Assembly: GCA_021734045.1 (NCBI GenBank)
Contig: JAIPJR010000015.1
Coordinates: forward strand, 1-38,386
DNA: 38,386 bases
Direction: 5' to 3'
Source of the DNA: Fidelibacterota bacterium
GTDB lineage: Bacteria > Fidelibacterota > UBA8477
This document shows positions 18,145 through 27,408 of the stretch, piece after piece. The notes under the pieces were generated by a model. The model was given only the letters and a program-made list of their open reading frames with translations, was not told where the DNA came from and made no database searches. Numbering within the stretch: position 1 is the first letter of the stretch; every line of letters begins with the position of its first letter. Made by a program: the position numbers and the translations under genes.

Positions 18145-19481
18145 CTCACCTCCACGACGCTTTCAGTGGCGAGTGACCCTTGGAAATTTCCGCGGACAGA
18201 ATGATTGAGCGTGACAGGTAAAATGGATTGACTGATGTCGTCGGTGACCGGCACCTGTACCCGCAGATAGTTCCGGGTATAACCACTGGCCATACCGTTT
18301 TGAAACTGATCGAACAAGACATTAAGAACTTGACCTGAGAAATTTTCAGCGTACGCCGATTTCAATTTTTGCCCCACTTCGTGTAATACAGCACTGCGGC
18401 GTTTGATTTCATGAAAGGGGACCGGGTCTTCCAGCTTCGCGGCCACCGTACCTTCACGAGGGCTGTAGCGAAAAATGTGGAGATAGGTGAAGGGTTGCTC
18501 CTGAATGAAGGCCATGGTCCTTTCGAAATGTTCTTCCGTTTCGCCCGGGAATCCTACAATCACATCGGTTCCCAGCGCAGCATCAGGTAGAATTGATCGA
18601 AACCGCGCCATCAAGCGGGTATAATCATCCAAGTGATATTTCCGGTTCATAGCACTAAGTTGATCATCATTTGCCGATTGCAGCGGAATATGCAGATGGT
18701 GACAAATGACTTTTGATTCTGCCATCAGGTGGAGCAAATCGTCCGTCACCGTATTGGGCTCAATGGAGCTGACACGCACCCGGTCCAGCCCTTCGAGCCG
18801 CTCCAAAGCCGCCAGCAGTTCCGTGAGATTCTGCATGGTATCGGGCGCTTGGTATGTACCGATATTAATACCAGTGAGAACAATTTCCCGGTACCCCTGA
18901 TCCACCAGTTTACGGGCTTCATCTATGGTCTCTTGAAAGGGTCGGCTGCGGGCTTTTCCCCGGGCAAAGGGGATAATGCAATAGCTGCAATAGTAGTCAC
19001 AGCCTTCCTGGATTTTCAAGAATGCCCGGGTGCGAGATGTGGCGGATATAAAGCCATCCTCAGAAACGGAAGCAAAATCACCCTCGTCATTCACGATGAT
19101 CAGCGGTTCTTCCAGCTTCCTTTGTTTCAGCTTATCCAGGTGGTCAAAAATGTGGTATTTCTCATCATTACCCAGAATCAAATCCACGCCCTGGATTGCC
19201 TGAATATCCTCGGGTTTGACCTGGGCGTAGCAGCCGGTCACCACCACACGCCCGCCTGGTGAATTCCGGATTGCCCGGCGAATGGTAGCCCGGCTTTTGG
19301 AATCGGCGTCGTTTGTAACCGTGCAGGTATTGATGATGGTTAAATCTACCTCTTCACCGAATGGCTGCACATCATAAGCGTGTTCTTTAAACTTGGCCAT
19401 AATGGCATCGGTTTCAGATTGGTTCAATTTACAACCCAGGGTTTTGAAGCTCACTGATTTGATGTGTCTGTCACGATCCAT
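18141..19481 (-). CDS. mtaB: tRNA (t6A37)-C2 methylthiotransferase MtaB; start MDRDRHIKS rather than the longer ORF start at 19565
   Basis: TLGCKLNQSETDAI; NTCTVTNDADSKSR; radical SAM EGCDYYCSYCIIPFARG; ATG start at 19481. Confidence 0.9.
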   Translation of the reverse strand: MDRDRHIKSVSFKTLGCKLNQSETDAIMAKFKEHAYDVQPFGEEVDLTIINTCTVTNDADSKSRATIRRAIRNSPGGRVVVTGCYAQVKPEDIQAIQGVDLILGNDEKYHIFDHLDKLKQRKLEEPLIIVNDEGDFASVSEDGFISATSRTRAFLKIQEGCDYYCSYCIIPFARGKARSRPFQETIDEARKLVDQGYREIVLTGINIGTYQAPDTMQNLTELLAALERLEGLDRVRVSSIEPNTVTDDLLHLMAESKVICHHLHIPLQSANDDQLSAMNRKYHLDDYTRLMARFRSILPDAALGTDVIVGFPGETEEHFERTMAFIQEQPFTYLHIFRYSPREGTVAAKLEDPVPFHEIKRRSAVLHEVGQKLKSAYAENFSGQVLNVLFDQFQNGMASGYTRNYLRVQVPVTDDISQSILPVTLNHSVRGNFQGSLATESVVEVR

Positions 19482-19549
19482 GGGCCAATGATATTTGCCG
19501 GAGGCAGATAAAGCAAAGAGAGAATCGTCTGTGAGTAAGCGTGTGAGCA

Positions 19550-19615
19550 AAATTCCAAATCGCAAGCATCAAATCTCAAACAAATTCAAAATATCAACCC
19601 CAATGACCCAAACGG
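19550..19615. repeat. Dispersed intergenic repeat type A (CAAAT/AATTC-rich phrases)
   Basis: aattccaaatcgcaagcatcaaatctcaaacaaattcaaaatatcaaccccaatgaccc: short phrase repetition, non-coding. Confidence 0.5.
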
Positions 19616-19814
19616 AATGTCGGCGATGCAATTATTTAGGGGGTGAAGTCCAGCCTCCTTTTTGGGGTTATTACCCACGAACTGAAGCGGGTGGCGACGG
19701 AGATTCTTTCGTTGGAATAAATATCAGCCAAGATCGCTCATGCCCAATGACCTACTCAGAGTGATAGTCACGGAGTTTTGCAGGTATAATGACGGTCGAG
19801 GTGAACCCCAAAAT

Positions 19815-19936
19815 TCTGCGGACTCTGCGTCATTTGCGGATCAATAAATACATTTGTGTTTGTCTGTGTTTATCTGTGGCAAAAAACATTCAATCCGTGT
19901 CGATCCGTTTCATCTGTTAGATCCGTGTTCTATTGG
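19815..19936. repeat. Dispersed intergenic repeat type B (tctgcg / tctgtgttt / atccgtg phrases)
   Basis: tctgcggactctgcgtcatttgcgga...tttgtctgtgtttatctgtggc...aatccgtgtcgatccgtttcatctgttagatccgtgttctattgg. Confidence 0.6.
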
Positions 19937-19949
19937 TTTTTAGCAAAAC

Positions 19950-20020
19950 GAGATCCCTCCGCTCTGCTGCGATTCCGCCGTCGCAGGGCTATGGTGTGAT
20001 AAGACGGCTGGGATGACAGG
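19950..20020. repeat. Dispersed intergenic repeat type C (gagatccctccgc...gggatgacag)
   Basis: gagatccctccgctctgctgcgattccgccgtcgcaggg...gacggctgggatgacagg. Confidence 0.5.
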
Positions 20021-20026
20021 CCCAAA

Positions 20027-20056
20027 TGGCGCTTTCGGCGAAACCGCCCTACCATA
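20027..20056. repeat. Inverted-repeat element type D (GGCG-CTTTCG-G-CGAAAC-CGCC)
   Basis: ggcgctttcggcgaaaccgccctaccataa, imperfect palindrome. Confidence 0.4.
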
Positions 20057-20077
20057 ATAACGTGGGATGCTTGGTTC

Positions 20078-20096
20078 GTGCTCGTACGCGTACGCG
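20078..20096. repeat. cgtgctcgtacgcgtacgcg repeat with a 12-bp perfect palindrome CGTACGCGTACG (20083-20094)
   Basis: Direct reading of the sequence. Confidence 0.5.
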
Positions 20097-20182
20097 TTTT
20101 TGTACCCGATTCCTGATTTGCTTTCCCCATCCAATCCACTATGTTTTCCCTCACCGCGCAACGAAATGAAAGGAACGTCACC

Positions 20183-21208
20183 ATGCCCATGCTCAAGCCG
20201 GATATCCCCCACGGCATTGTAAAAACAGTCTGGCTGGAATCGGAAGTCCTAAAGGGCAATCCCTGGGATGATCCTAACCGTCGGCGGATTGATGTCTATC
20301 TCCCCCCGGGGTTTGATGAAAATTCCCACGAACGACTTCCGGTCGTGTTTGACCTGGTCGGGTTCACCTCCGGTGGTCCGGCACATACCGCCTACCGGGC
20401 GTTTGGCGAGTCTCTCCCGGAACAGATGGATCGGTTAATCGCTACCGGCCAGACCAAACCGGCGGTTCTCGTATTTCCAGATTGCTTCACCAAATTGGGT
20501 GGTAACCAGTATATCAATAGTCCCGGTGTGGGACGTTGGGCTGATTTTATCCACCATGAAGTCATTCCCTTCATTGAATCGGTCTCACCGATTTTGCCCG
20601 GGAGAGACCACCGCGGGGTGTTCGGAAAATCTTCCGGGGGTTATGGTGCTATTAATTATGCACTGCGGTACAGTGAATACTGGAACGCCGTGGCGTGTCA
20701 TTCCGGCGATATGTATTTTGAATTCGGATACTTCACCGATTTCCCAAAAACTTTGAATGTCTTGGCACAGCACGGCTACAGTATTCCCCGATTCTTAGAC
20801 TATTTTCATCAGGCAGATAAGTTGGGTGGTGATGATTTTCATTGCCTTATGACGCTGGCTATGGCCGCCACTTACGATCCTGATACGGAAAATCCGCAGA
20901 ATATCCGCCTACCGATTGATTTGAAAACAGGTGCACTGGACCCGGCGCGCTGGGCGGTATGGCTGAAGCATGACCCGGTGCGGTTGGTGGACAAGTATCA
21001 CGAAAATTTGAAAGCTCTCAGCCTGCTTTTCATTGATTGCGGCGACCGGGATCAGTATCACCTGGTGTATGGGGCGCGGCAATTTCACAATAAGCTGGAG
21101 CACTACCGAATTGACCATATCTATGAGGAATTCCCCGATAATCACAGTAGTGTGAACTACCGCTTTGACCGGTCGCTACCCTTGATTATTGATGCTTTGA
21201 CGACATAA
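20183..21208 (+). CDS. Alpha/beta-hydrolase esterase (esterase D-like)
   Basis: RRIDVYLPPGFDEN; GVFGKSSGGYGAINYALRY (GXSXG); ...EEFPDNHSSVNYRFDRSLP. Confidence 0.85.
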   Translation: MPMLKPDIPHGIVKTVWLESEVLKGNPWDDPNRRRIDVYLPPGFDENSHERLPVVFDLVGFTSGGPAHTAYRAFGESLPEQMDRLIATGQTKPAVLVFPDCFTKLGGNQYINSPGVGRWADFIHHEVIPFIESVSPILPGRDHRGVFGKSSGGYGAINYALRYSEYWNAVACHSGDMYFEFGYFTDFPKTLNVLAQHGYSIPRFLDYFHQADKLGGDDFHCLMTLAMAATYDPDTENPQNIRLPIDLKTGALDPARWAVWLKHDPVRLVDKYHENLKALSLLFIDCGDRDQYHLVYGARQFHNKLEHYRIDHIYEEFPDNHSSVNYRFDRSLPLIIDALTT

Positions 21209-21299
21209 TTCTTATAATCATTGTCCCGGGACGAAGCGGAGCAGGACAGAAGCAGTCGTAATCTGATTATTTGCCATTAAAAAGAATTTGAATGACATT

Positions 21300-22475
21300 A
21301 TGAGCATGAAAAAATCAATTCTATCTCAAATCATAATTGCTGTCGGTTGTTTGTTCATTTTCGCTGGATCTGCCTCAGCATGTACGGTGGGTGTGGTGAG
21401 TGGGAATGCCACCGACGACGGGCGTCCCCTGTTGTGGAAAAATCGTGATTCGGGTTTCCGTGATAACGAGGTCCTCCATTTTAAGGGACCACAATATGAG
21501 TTTATGGGAGTAATCAATACCGGTGACGATACCCAGGTTTGGATGGGGTTGAACAGCGCTGGCCTGGCCATTATGAATTCAGAGTCCAAAGACTTGCCAG
21601 GCGACCGGTACGACGATGAAGGCCGGTTTATGAGGCATGTGCTGGGGAGCTTTGCCACGGTGGCTGAGGTGGCACAATATCTGGAAGAGACAAACGAGAG
21701 TGGTCGGGCGGTTACCAGTAATTTTGGTGTGATTGACGGGGATGGTGGTGCCGGGTTTTTTGAAACAGGGAACCATACTTACACATTTTTTGATGCCAAC
21801 ACCGCACCGGATGGTTATCTGGTAAGGGCTAACTTCGCCGAGACCGGAAATGGCGATGGCTACGGCTATTTTCGTTGCGACCGGGCGAGAGCGCTTATTC
21901 AAACCATGGCTCAGAAGAAACAGGTGACCCACCGGTACTTACTGCAGACGGTGAGCCGTGATATTCAGGCTGCCGGCTGTGATCCCTACCCATTGGAATC
22001 GACCACGCTGGATACAGTACCCACCCGGGGAACTGTGAATCGGCATCGCACCGTCTCGGTTGCGGTTTTCCATGGTGTTCGAAAAGGCGAAAATCCATAC
22101 TTCGCCACCATGTGGACAATCCTGGGTGAACCGGTAGCGGGAATGGCTATTCCACTCTGGGTGGCTACGGGTGATCCGGGAGAATTACTCAATGGCCGTG
22201 ACGGCGCTCCGATGAATCGCGCTATTCACCGCATTGAGAGCCAGATTTACACCAATGCCGCTGACCCCACGCTGATTAATCCCCAGGCAGTGACGCAGGT
22301 GACAGCCGGGTTTCACCAAATTGAAGACGGGTTTTTCCGAATGACCGACCAGGCCTTGCGGGAATGGCGTCTCAGGTACGATTACCCCCGGGGAATGCGT
22401 CGTTTGCAGCAATTGCTGCAGCAAACTGCTTACGACTTTCTCATCTACCGCTCCCAGGCGATAGACGCTCAGTAG
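21300..22475 (+). CDS. Secreted N-terminal-nucleophile hydrolase (C45/acyltransferase-like); start 21300 or 21306
   Basis: Signal peptide ending SASA, then CTVGVVSGNATDDGRPLLWKNRDSG, Cys nucleophile with NRD motif. Confidence 0.75.
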   Translation: MSMKKSILSQIIIAVGCLFIFAGSASACTVGVVSGNATDDGRPLLWKNRDSGFRDNEVLHFKGPQYEFMGVINTGDDTQVWMGLNSAGLAIMNSESKDLPGDRYDDEGRFMRHVLGSFATVAEVAQYLEETNESGRAVTSNFGVIDGDGGAGFFETGNHTYTFFDANTAPDGYLVRANFAETGNGDGYGYFRCDRARALIQTMAQKKQVTHRYLLQTVSRDIQAAGCDPYPLESTTLDTVPTRGTVNRHRTVSVAVFHGVRKGENPYFATMWTILGEPVAGMAIPLWVATGDPGELLNGRDGAPMNRAIHRIESQIYTNAADPTLINPQAVTQVTAGFHQIEDGFFRMTDQALREWRLRYDYPRGMRRLQQLLQQTAYDFLIYRSQAIDAQ

Positions 22476-22540
22476 CCTGATTCAAAAGATCATTTCATAA
22501 CAAAATAATCGTTTAATAAGGGCGCTCGCAGGACCGTCTT

Positions 22541-22574
22541 AATACAGGACAAGAATTGTCTTGTATTGATTTTT
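22541..22574 (+). terminator. Rho-independent terminator
   Basis: AATACAGGACAA-GAA-TTGTCTTGTATT (12 bp, one G-U) then GATTTTT. Confidence 0.75.
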
Positions 22575-22627
22575 CCTTTCAACCATTTTATTCGCCAAAA
22601 TTCTGAAATGAAAGGGAGGTTGGTCAA

Positions 22628-23617
22628 ATGAATATCATTTGGAAAATACTCATTGGCATCGTCAGTGTCCTGATTGTTGTCATTCTGGGTGGTCTCATTT
22701 ACCTGAATACGGCATTCCCGGATGTAGGACCGCCGCCGGAAATCACGGTAGAGGAAACACCGGAACAGATCGCCCGAGGTGCGTATCTGGCTAATCATGT
22801 GTCGGTTTGCATGGATTGTCACTCAGAGCGAGATTGGACAAAATTTGCCGGTCCACCCAAAGCCGGGACCTGGGGTAAGGGTGGAGATGTGTTTGATGAG
22901 AAAATTGGTCTGCCTGGCGTGATTTACAGTCGCAATATCACCCCGGTCGGGCTGGGAGATTGGACTGATGGTGAGATCTATCATGCCATCACCACCGGTG
23001 TGCGCAAAAATGGTGAACCACTGTTCCCTATCATGCCTTACCCGGCTTATGGCTACATGGATCCACGGGATGTGAAGGCGATAATCGCATATCTCCGTAC
23101 ACTGGAACCCTTAGAGGGCGAATATCCGGACCATGAATTGAATTTTCCCCTTAATCTGATTGTACGCACGATTCCCGAACCGGCTCAACCCATGACCCGT
23201 CCGGATCGGTCGGATGTGGTTGCTTATGGTGAGTATATGATGAAAATCGCAGGTTGTACGGATTGCCATACACCGGTGGAAAAGGGCACACCCATACCCG
23301 GCAAGTTTCTGGCTGGTGGTACGGAATACCACCTACCCGGCATTGGAATCATTCGCAGCTCCAATCTCACACCAGATAAGATGACAGGACTGGGTAATTG
23401 GACTGAAGAGATGTTTGTAGAAAAATTCAAAAGCATGGCCACCGAGGAAGCCCAAAACATTCCGGTGGAAAAGGGCGCTTTCAATACAATTATGCCCTGG
23501 GGAATGTATGGCGGCATGGAAGAGAGCGATTTACGAGCCATGTATGCGTATCTTAGAACCATCCAACCCATACCCAACCAGGTGATTAAGTATACGCCGG
23601 CAGCGGAATTAAATTAA
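22628..23617 (+). CDS. Membrane-anchored diheme cytochrome c
   Basis: N-terminal TM helix; two CXXCH motifs (CMDCH, CTDCH). Confidence 0.9.
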   Translation: MNIIWKILIGIVSVLIVVILGGLIYLNTAFPDVGPPPEITVEETPEQIARGAYLANHVSVCMDCHSERDWTKFAGPPKAGTWGKGGDVFDEKIGLPGVIYSRNITPVGLGDWTDGEIYHAITTGVRKNGEPLFPIMPYPAYGYMDPRDVKAIIAYLRTLEPLEGEYPDHELNFPLNLIVRTIPEPAQPMTRPDRSDVVAYGEYMMKIAGCTDCHTPVEKGTPIPGKFLAGGTEYHLPGIGIIRSSNLTPDKMTGLGNWTEEMFVEKFKSMATEEAQNIPVEKGAFNTIMPWGMYGGMEESDLRAMYAYLRTIQPIPNQVIKYTPAAELN

Positions 23618-23648
23618 GCTGTGCACATACTTCCGTTTTAAACATACC

Positions 23649-23679
23649 AAAAGTGGCAGGTTTCCGCCTGCCACTTTTT
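23649..23679. terminator. Bidirectional terminator between convergent genes
   Basis: AAAAGTGGCAGG-TTTCCG-CCTGCCACTTTTT. Confidence 0.9.
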
Positions 23680-23709
23680 ATTTATATCCCGTGTATCGCG
23701 GTGGTTAAC

Positions 23710-25617
23710 TCATTCCGCAATGGTCTCGAAGCCGCGTGATTTCAAGTCAAAATAGATAGTGGCAGCCGCGATCGCTCCCAGTATCAGGTAACCCAGTGCT
23801 ACCAGGTATTCTGCAAATAGTAACTTCCCGATGCCGAATAATGAAGCATACACCAGCACCACGCCCGCAGCCCAATCCAGGAAGAGGCGACCAAAACCGG
23901 AATCGGATTTGATGTCCGGATACCTGGCAGCCAGTGCCCGCCATCCGATTCCACCGGGATGGGTCTGGCGGTAGAACTTTTCCAGCGTTTTTTCATCGGT
24001 CGGTCGGGTCAGGTAGGTGACCACAAGCCAGATGATAGTTGTTCCAATGACAATCGGGTAAAGCGTAATCGGCGACTGCATCCCAAAACCATAGCGGGCG
24101 ATGGGGTAAATGATGAGGGGTGCAATCATGGCGCTGATCTCCGACCAGGCATTGATTCGCCACCACCACCAGCGCAGAATCAGTACAGCACCGATGCCGG
24201 CAGAGGCATTAATGATGAATTCCCAAGCACCGGAAATGGTGGTGAGAAAGTACCGGGTAATGAATAGCGAAAAGACCACCATGAGCAGCATTCCCACGCG
24301 AGAGGCGAGAACATAATGACGTTCGTTGGCACCCCGCTTCACAAAGCGCCGGTAGAAGTCATTGATAAGATACGATGTACCCCAATTCAACTGGGAAGCG
24401 ATGGTGGACATATAAGCCGCCAGAAAAACAGCGATGAGTAATCCCAGTAATCCCGTAGGGAGGTACCTGAGCATGAGTTTGGGATACATAACACCCGGAT
24501 CCACGGTGTTCTCGTATTTCTCATAAAACGCCTGGAATTCCGGTGTTTGATATTCAGGATTTCCACCGCGTAACAGACTTTGATTCTGATAAACCGTCAC
24601 CACCTGCTCAAAAAGCGCCGGATTTTCCTGCTGTAACACCGTTTCATCTTTTGCCCGGGGAAGAATAACCAGAGCCGCCAATGCCACAATGATCCATGGC
24701 CAGGGACGCAGTGTATAGTGAGCGATGGTGAACCACAAGGTGGCGAACAGGCTGTGCTTTTCGTCTTTGGCGGACATCATACGCTGGGCAATGTAGCCGC
24801 CACCACCGGGGTCGGCACCTGGGTACCAGGAGCTCCACCACTGCAACCCGATATGAGCGATAAATGCCCCAACGGACAGCGCCAATACACCACCCGTAAT
24901 GCCGCTGGCTGAGATATCACCCACTTTTGGGAAGAAATCCAGCACCTGAGGCGCCAGCTTTTCCTTCAAACTTACCATACCACCTACCTGGGGAATCTGA
25001 ACGACGATAATGGCCAGGATGATACAGCCCACCATGGCAAAAACGAATTGCAGACTATCTGTTCGGGCCGTCCCCAGCAATCCTGAAGCCGACGCATAAA
25101 CAGCGATAATGAGTGCTACGATGGTCACCAGCAGGAAGGGTTCAACACCAGGAATCGTCACATGAAAAATCTTTTCCATGGCTTTGTTCACCCAACCCAT
25201 GACAATGGCATTGGCGAAAAGTCCCAGGTAAATGGCACGAAAACCCCGCAGAACGGCGGCCGGTTTCCCCGAATAACGGAGTTCGATGAACTCCACATCA
25301 GTCATGACACCGGACCGGCGCCACAACCGTGCGAAAAAGAACACGGTCAACATGGCGCCAATGAGCATGTTCCACCATAGCCAATTTCCCGCAATACCAT
25401 TTTTCGCGACCAGTTCGGTAACTGCCAGGGGCGTATCTGCGGCGAAGGTCGTGGCCACCATGGCGGTACCGGCTACCCACCAGGGGAGATTTCGTCCGGA
25501 TAGGAAGAAATTCTGCGTGTCCTCGCCAGCCCGGCGCGAGTAGTACGCGGCCATACCGAAAATTACCAGAAAGAAGAGAACGATTACTGTGATATCAAGC
25601 CAATGAAAAGCGTGCAT
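23710..25617 (-). CDS. Sodium:solute symporter (SSS family)
   Basis: 635 aa, about 13 TM; FFLSGRNLPWWVAGTAMVATTFAADTPLAVTELV; QLNWGTSYLINDFYRRF. Confidence 0.93.
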   Translation of the reverse strand: MHAFHWLDITVIVLFFLVIFGMAAYYSRRAGEDTQNFFLSGRNLPWWVAGTAMVATTFAADTPLAVTELVAKNGIAGNWLWWNMLIGAMLTVFFFARLWRRSGVMTDVEFIELRYSGKPAAVLRGFRAIYLGLFANAIVMGWVNKAMEKIFHVTIPGVEPFLLVTIVALIIAVYASASGLLGTARTDSLQFVFAMVGCIILAIIVVQIPQVGGMVSLKEKLAPQVLDFFPKVGDISASGITGGVLALSVGAFIAHIGLQWWSSWYPGADPGGGGYIAQRMMSAKDEKHSLFATLWFTIAHYTLRPWPWIIVALAALVILPRAKDETVLQQENPALFEQVVTVYQNQSLLRGGNPEYQTPEFQAFYEKYENTVDPGVMYPKLMLRYLPTGLLGLLIAVFLAAYMSTIASQLNWGTSYLINDFYRRFVKRGANERHYVLASRVGMLLMVVFSLFITRYFLTTISGAWEFIINASAGIGAVLILRWWWWRINAWSEISAMIAPLIIYPIARYGFGMQSPITLYPIVIGTTIIWLVVTYLTRPTDEKTLEKFYRQTHPGGIGWRALAARYPDIKSDSGFGRLFLDWAAGVVLVYASLFGIGKLLFAEYLVALGYLILGAIAAATIYFDLKSRGFETIAE

Positions 25618-25734
25618 AGTACTCCCGTTTCCTCGGTAACCGGATTACACCGGTCAGATTCAACTTGGTTTTGGATTCAGGCAAGTTTAGTCCATGAACG
25701 GCAGGAAATGAAAATTAAACCTGCAGGTAATAAA

Positions 25735-26592
25735 CTATTTTTCCAGTGAGTGCTGGTGAATACAGAGCGCTGCTGCACCCAGAATAGCGATATGCTCCTC
25801 AGTGGAGCAGGTGATTTGGAGCCGGGTGAGCGTGCGGGGGAAAACCAGTGAATTCAGTACATTGAACATGCTTCCCTTGAACAGGGGGTAGGACTTGCTC
25901 ACTGAACCGCCCAGGATGATTAAGTGAGGATCAATCGCGTACACAATCATTTTCAGCGCGTTTCCCAGATGTCGTCCAAATTCTTCAAAGAGTTGCCGCG
26001 CGGACGAATCGCCCTTTCGGAAGAGTTGAGCCGCCTCCTGCCCTGAAATATCCGCCTTGCGGTGGAAAAACTTTCCACTACAATACTCTTCCAAAATGCC
26101 TTCCCGGTAGGGCAGCATACCAAATTCACCAGCTCCACCATTGGAGCCGGTGTAGAGGTGCCCATTCATGAGAATGCCTGATCCCAATCCCGTCCCCAGA
26201 ATCAATCCTACCACATTATTATAATCCCGCGCCTGACCAAAATATTTTTCCCCAATGACAAAAGCATTGGCATCATTATTAATCTCTGCCGGGCGATCGA
26301 ATTCTTTTTCCAACAGCATTTTCAAGGGCACTTCATGCCAACTGGGGATATTCTGGAGATTATAAACAATACCCCGCTGGTGGTCCACCGCACCGGGTAC
26401 CGCCACGCCGATACCCTTCACATCATCGGTAATAACCTCACGAATCAGCTCCACCAGTGTTTTGTAAACCTGACGACTTTCGTTGGTTTTTGGGACTGTA
26501 CGATTTTTGACTGCTTGTAATGTGTGTTTTTGAACCAACCCTACCCGCAGGTTGGTTCCTCCCAGGTCAACCCCCAACCAGCTCTCCGTCAT
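25735..26592 (-). CDS. ROK family sugar kinase
   Basis: LGVDLGGTNLRVGLV; GIGVAVPGAVD; NNDANAFVIGEKYFGQ; GLILGTGLGSGIL. Confidence 0.92.
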   Translation of the reverse strand: MTESWLGVDLGGTNLRVGLVQKHTLQAVKNRTVPKTNESRQVYKTLVELIREVITDDVKGIGVAVPGAVDHQRGIVYNLQNIPSWHEVPLKMLLEKEFDRPAEINNDANAFVIGEKYFGQARDYNNVVGLILGTGLGSGILMNGHLYTGSNGGAGEFGMLPYREGILEEYCSGKFFHRKADISGQEAAQLFRKGDSSARQLFEEFGRHLGNALKMIVYAIDPHLIILGGSVSKSYPLFKGSMFNVLNSLVFPRTLTRLQITCSTEEHIAILGAAALCIHQHSLEK

Positions 26593-26730
26593 GAATCAAC
26601 TCCATCCATATTATTTCCACCCGATGACTGGGCAAAGAATACGCCAAGCGCCGGATGGTTATCAAGCACAATTACGCACCGGTTCAGTTAAGAATTACAC
26701 CAGGGCTGCAAATATTTCTTGCATGTATCA

Positions 26731-26780
26731 AACGAATACGGTATTATCTGAACGAATATGGAACAAGAAAACGAATATCG
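26731..26780. promoter_or_regulatory. Three phased direct repeats (AACGAATA) upstream of the TetR gene, putative operator
   Basis: AACGAATA at 26731, 26751 and 26770 (19-20 bp spacing); the third copy reads ACGA-ATA-TCGT, a perfect inverted repeat. Confidence 0.45.
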
Positions 26781-26794
26781 TAAATAAGAGCCCT

Positions 26795-27406
26795 ATGGAA
26801 TCAATACTTCCCCCACGAAAAAACAAGAAACCACGCTCCAAGCATGATCAACTTTTAGCGTCCGCCAGAGAGCTCGTGAGTCGGCACGGCGTGCGGCGGG
26901 TAACCGTGGAAGAAATTTGTCGCAAAGCCAATGTGAGCAAGGTGACCTTCTACAAGTATTATCCCAATAAACAGGCGATTGTGTGGCGAATCCTGGACGA
27001 TATGGTGGAATACGGGGTTGCCAAGTTTAATGAGATTATCGACATGGATATCTCTTTCGAAGAAAAACTACGACTCATTATTCAGGTGAAGATGGAGGAG
27101 AGCGCCAAGTACAGTGAGGACTTCCTGGACGAGCTCATCCATGCTGATCCGGATTTGATGCAGCATTTTTGGGAAAAAGCCATTGCTGCCCAGAATTTGA
27201 CCATGGATTTTTTCAAAAAAGCACAGCAAAATGGCGAGCTGCGTACTGATATGAATCTGGACTTCCTCCAATTCATGCTGGACCATGTGCAGGATTTGAT
27301 TCAGGATCCACGCTTGAACAAATTGATTCCCTCGAAACTGGATTTAATTCGGGAGCTCATCAATTTTTGGTTCTACGGACTGTTACCTCAGGGAGGTTCC
27401 CGGTAA
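26795..27406 (+). CDS. TetR family transcriptional regulator (internal start preferred over ORF start 26552)
   Basis: ARELVSRHGVRRVTVEEICRKANVSKVTFYKYYPNKQAIVWRIL HTH; the upstream extension overlaps the divergent ROK gene. Confidence 0.9.
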   Translation: MESILPPRKNKKPRSKHDQLLASARELVSRHGVRRVTVEEICRKANVSKVTFYKYYPNKQAIVWRILDDMVEYGVAKFNEIIDMDISFEEKLRLIIQVKMEESAKYSEDFLDELIHADPDLMQHFWEKAIAAQNLTMDFFKKAQQNGELRTDMNLDFLQFMLDHVQDLIQDPRLNKLIPSKLDLIRELINFWFYGLLPQGGSR

Positions 27407-27408
27407 CC

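Noticed and set aside
17668-18204. 178-aa and 146-aa plus-strand ORFs
   Set aside because: Antisense to the gamma-carbonic anhydrase gene.
18729-19262. 177-aa plus-strand ORF
   Set aside because: Antisense to mtaB, whose motifs are unambiguous.
19495-19764. 89-aa plus-strand ORF in the mtaB/esterase gap
   Set aside because: Runs through the repeat region, low-complexity start, no recognisable domain.
21223-21232. GTCCCGGGAC 10-bp palindrome between esterase and Ntn-hydrolase genes
   Set aside because: Single short palindrome, no T-tract or repeat copy clearly seen; too weak to call.
25618-25665. TPP riboswitch before the SSS symporter
   Set aside because: The CTGA...TAAT...CGG stretch is superficially similar to the 3' half of a thi-box, but the TGAGA-type 5' half and overall fold are not found in the 117-nt gap.
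26731-26780. CRISPR-like spaced repeats
   Set aside because: Repeat core is only 8 nt with 12-nt gaps, three copies, no cas genes; better explained as an operator.
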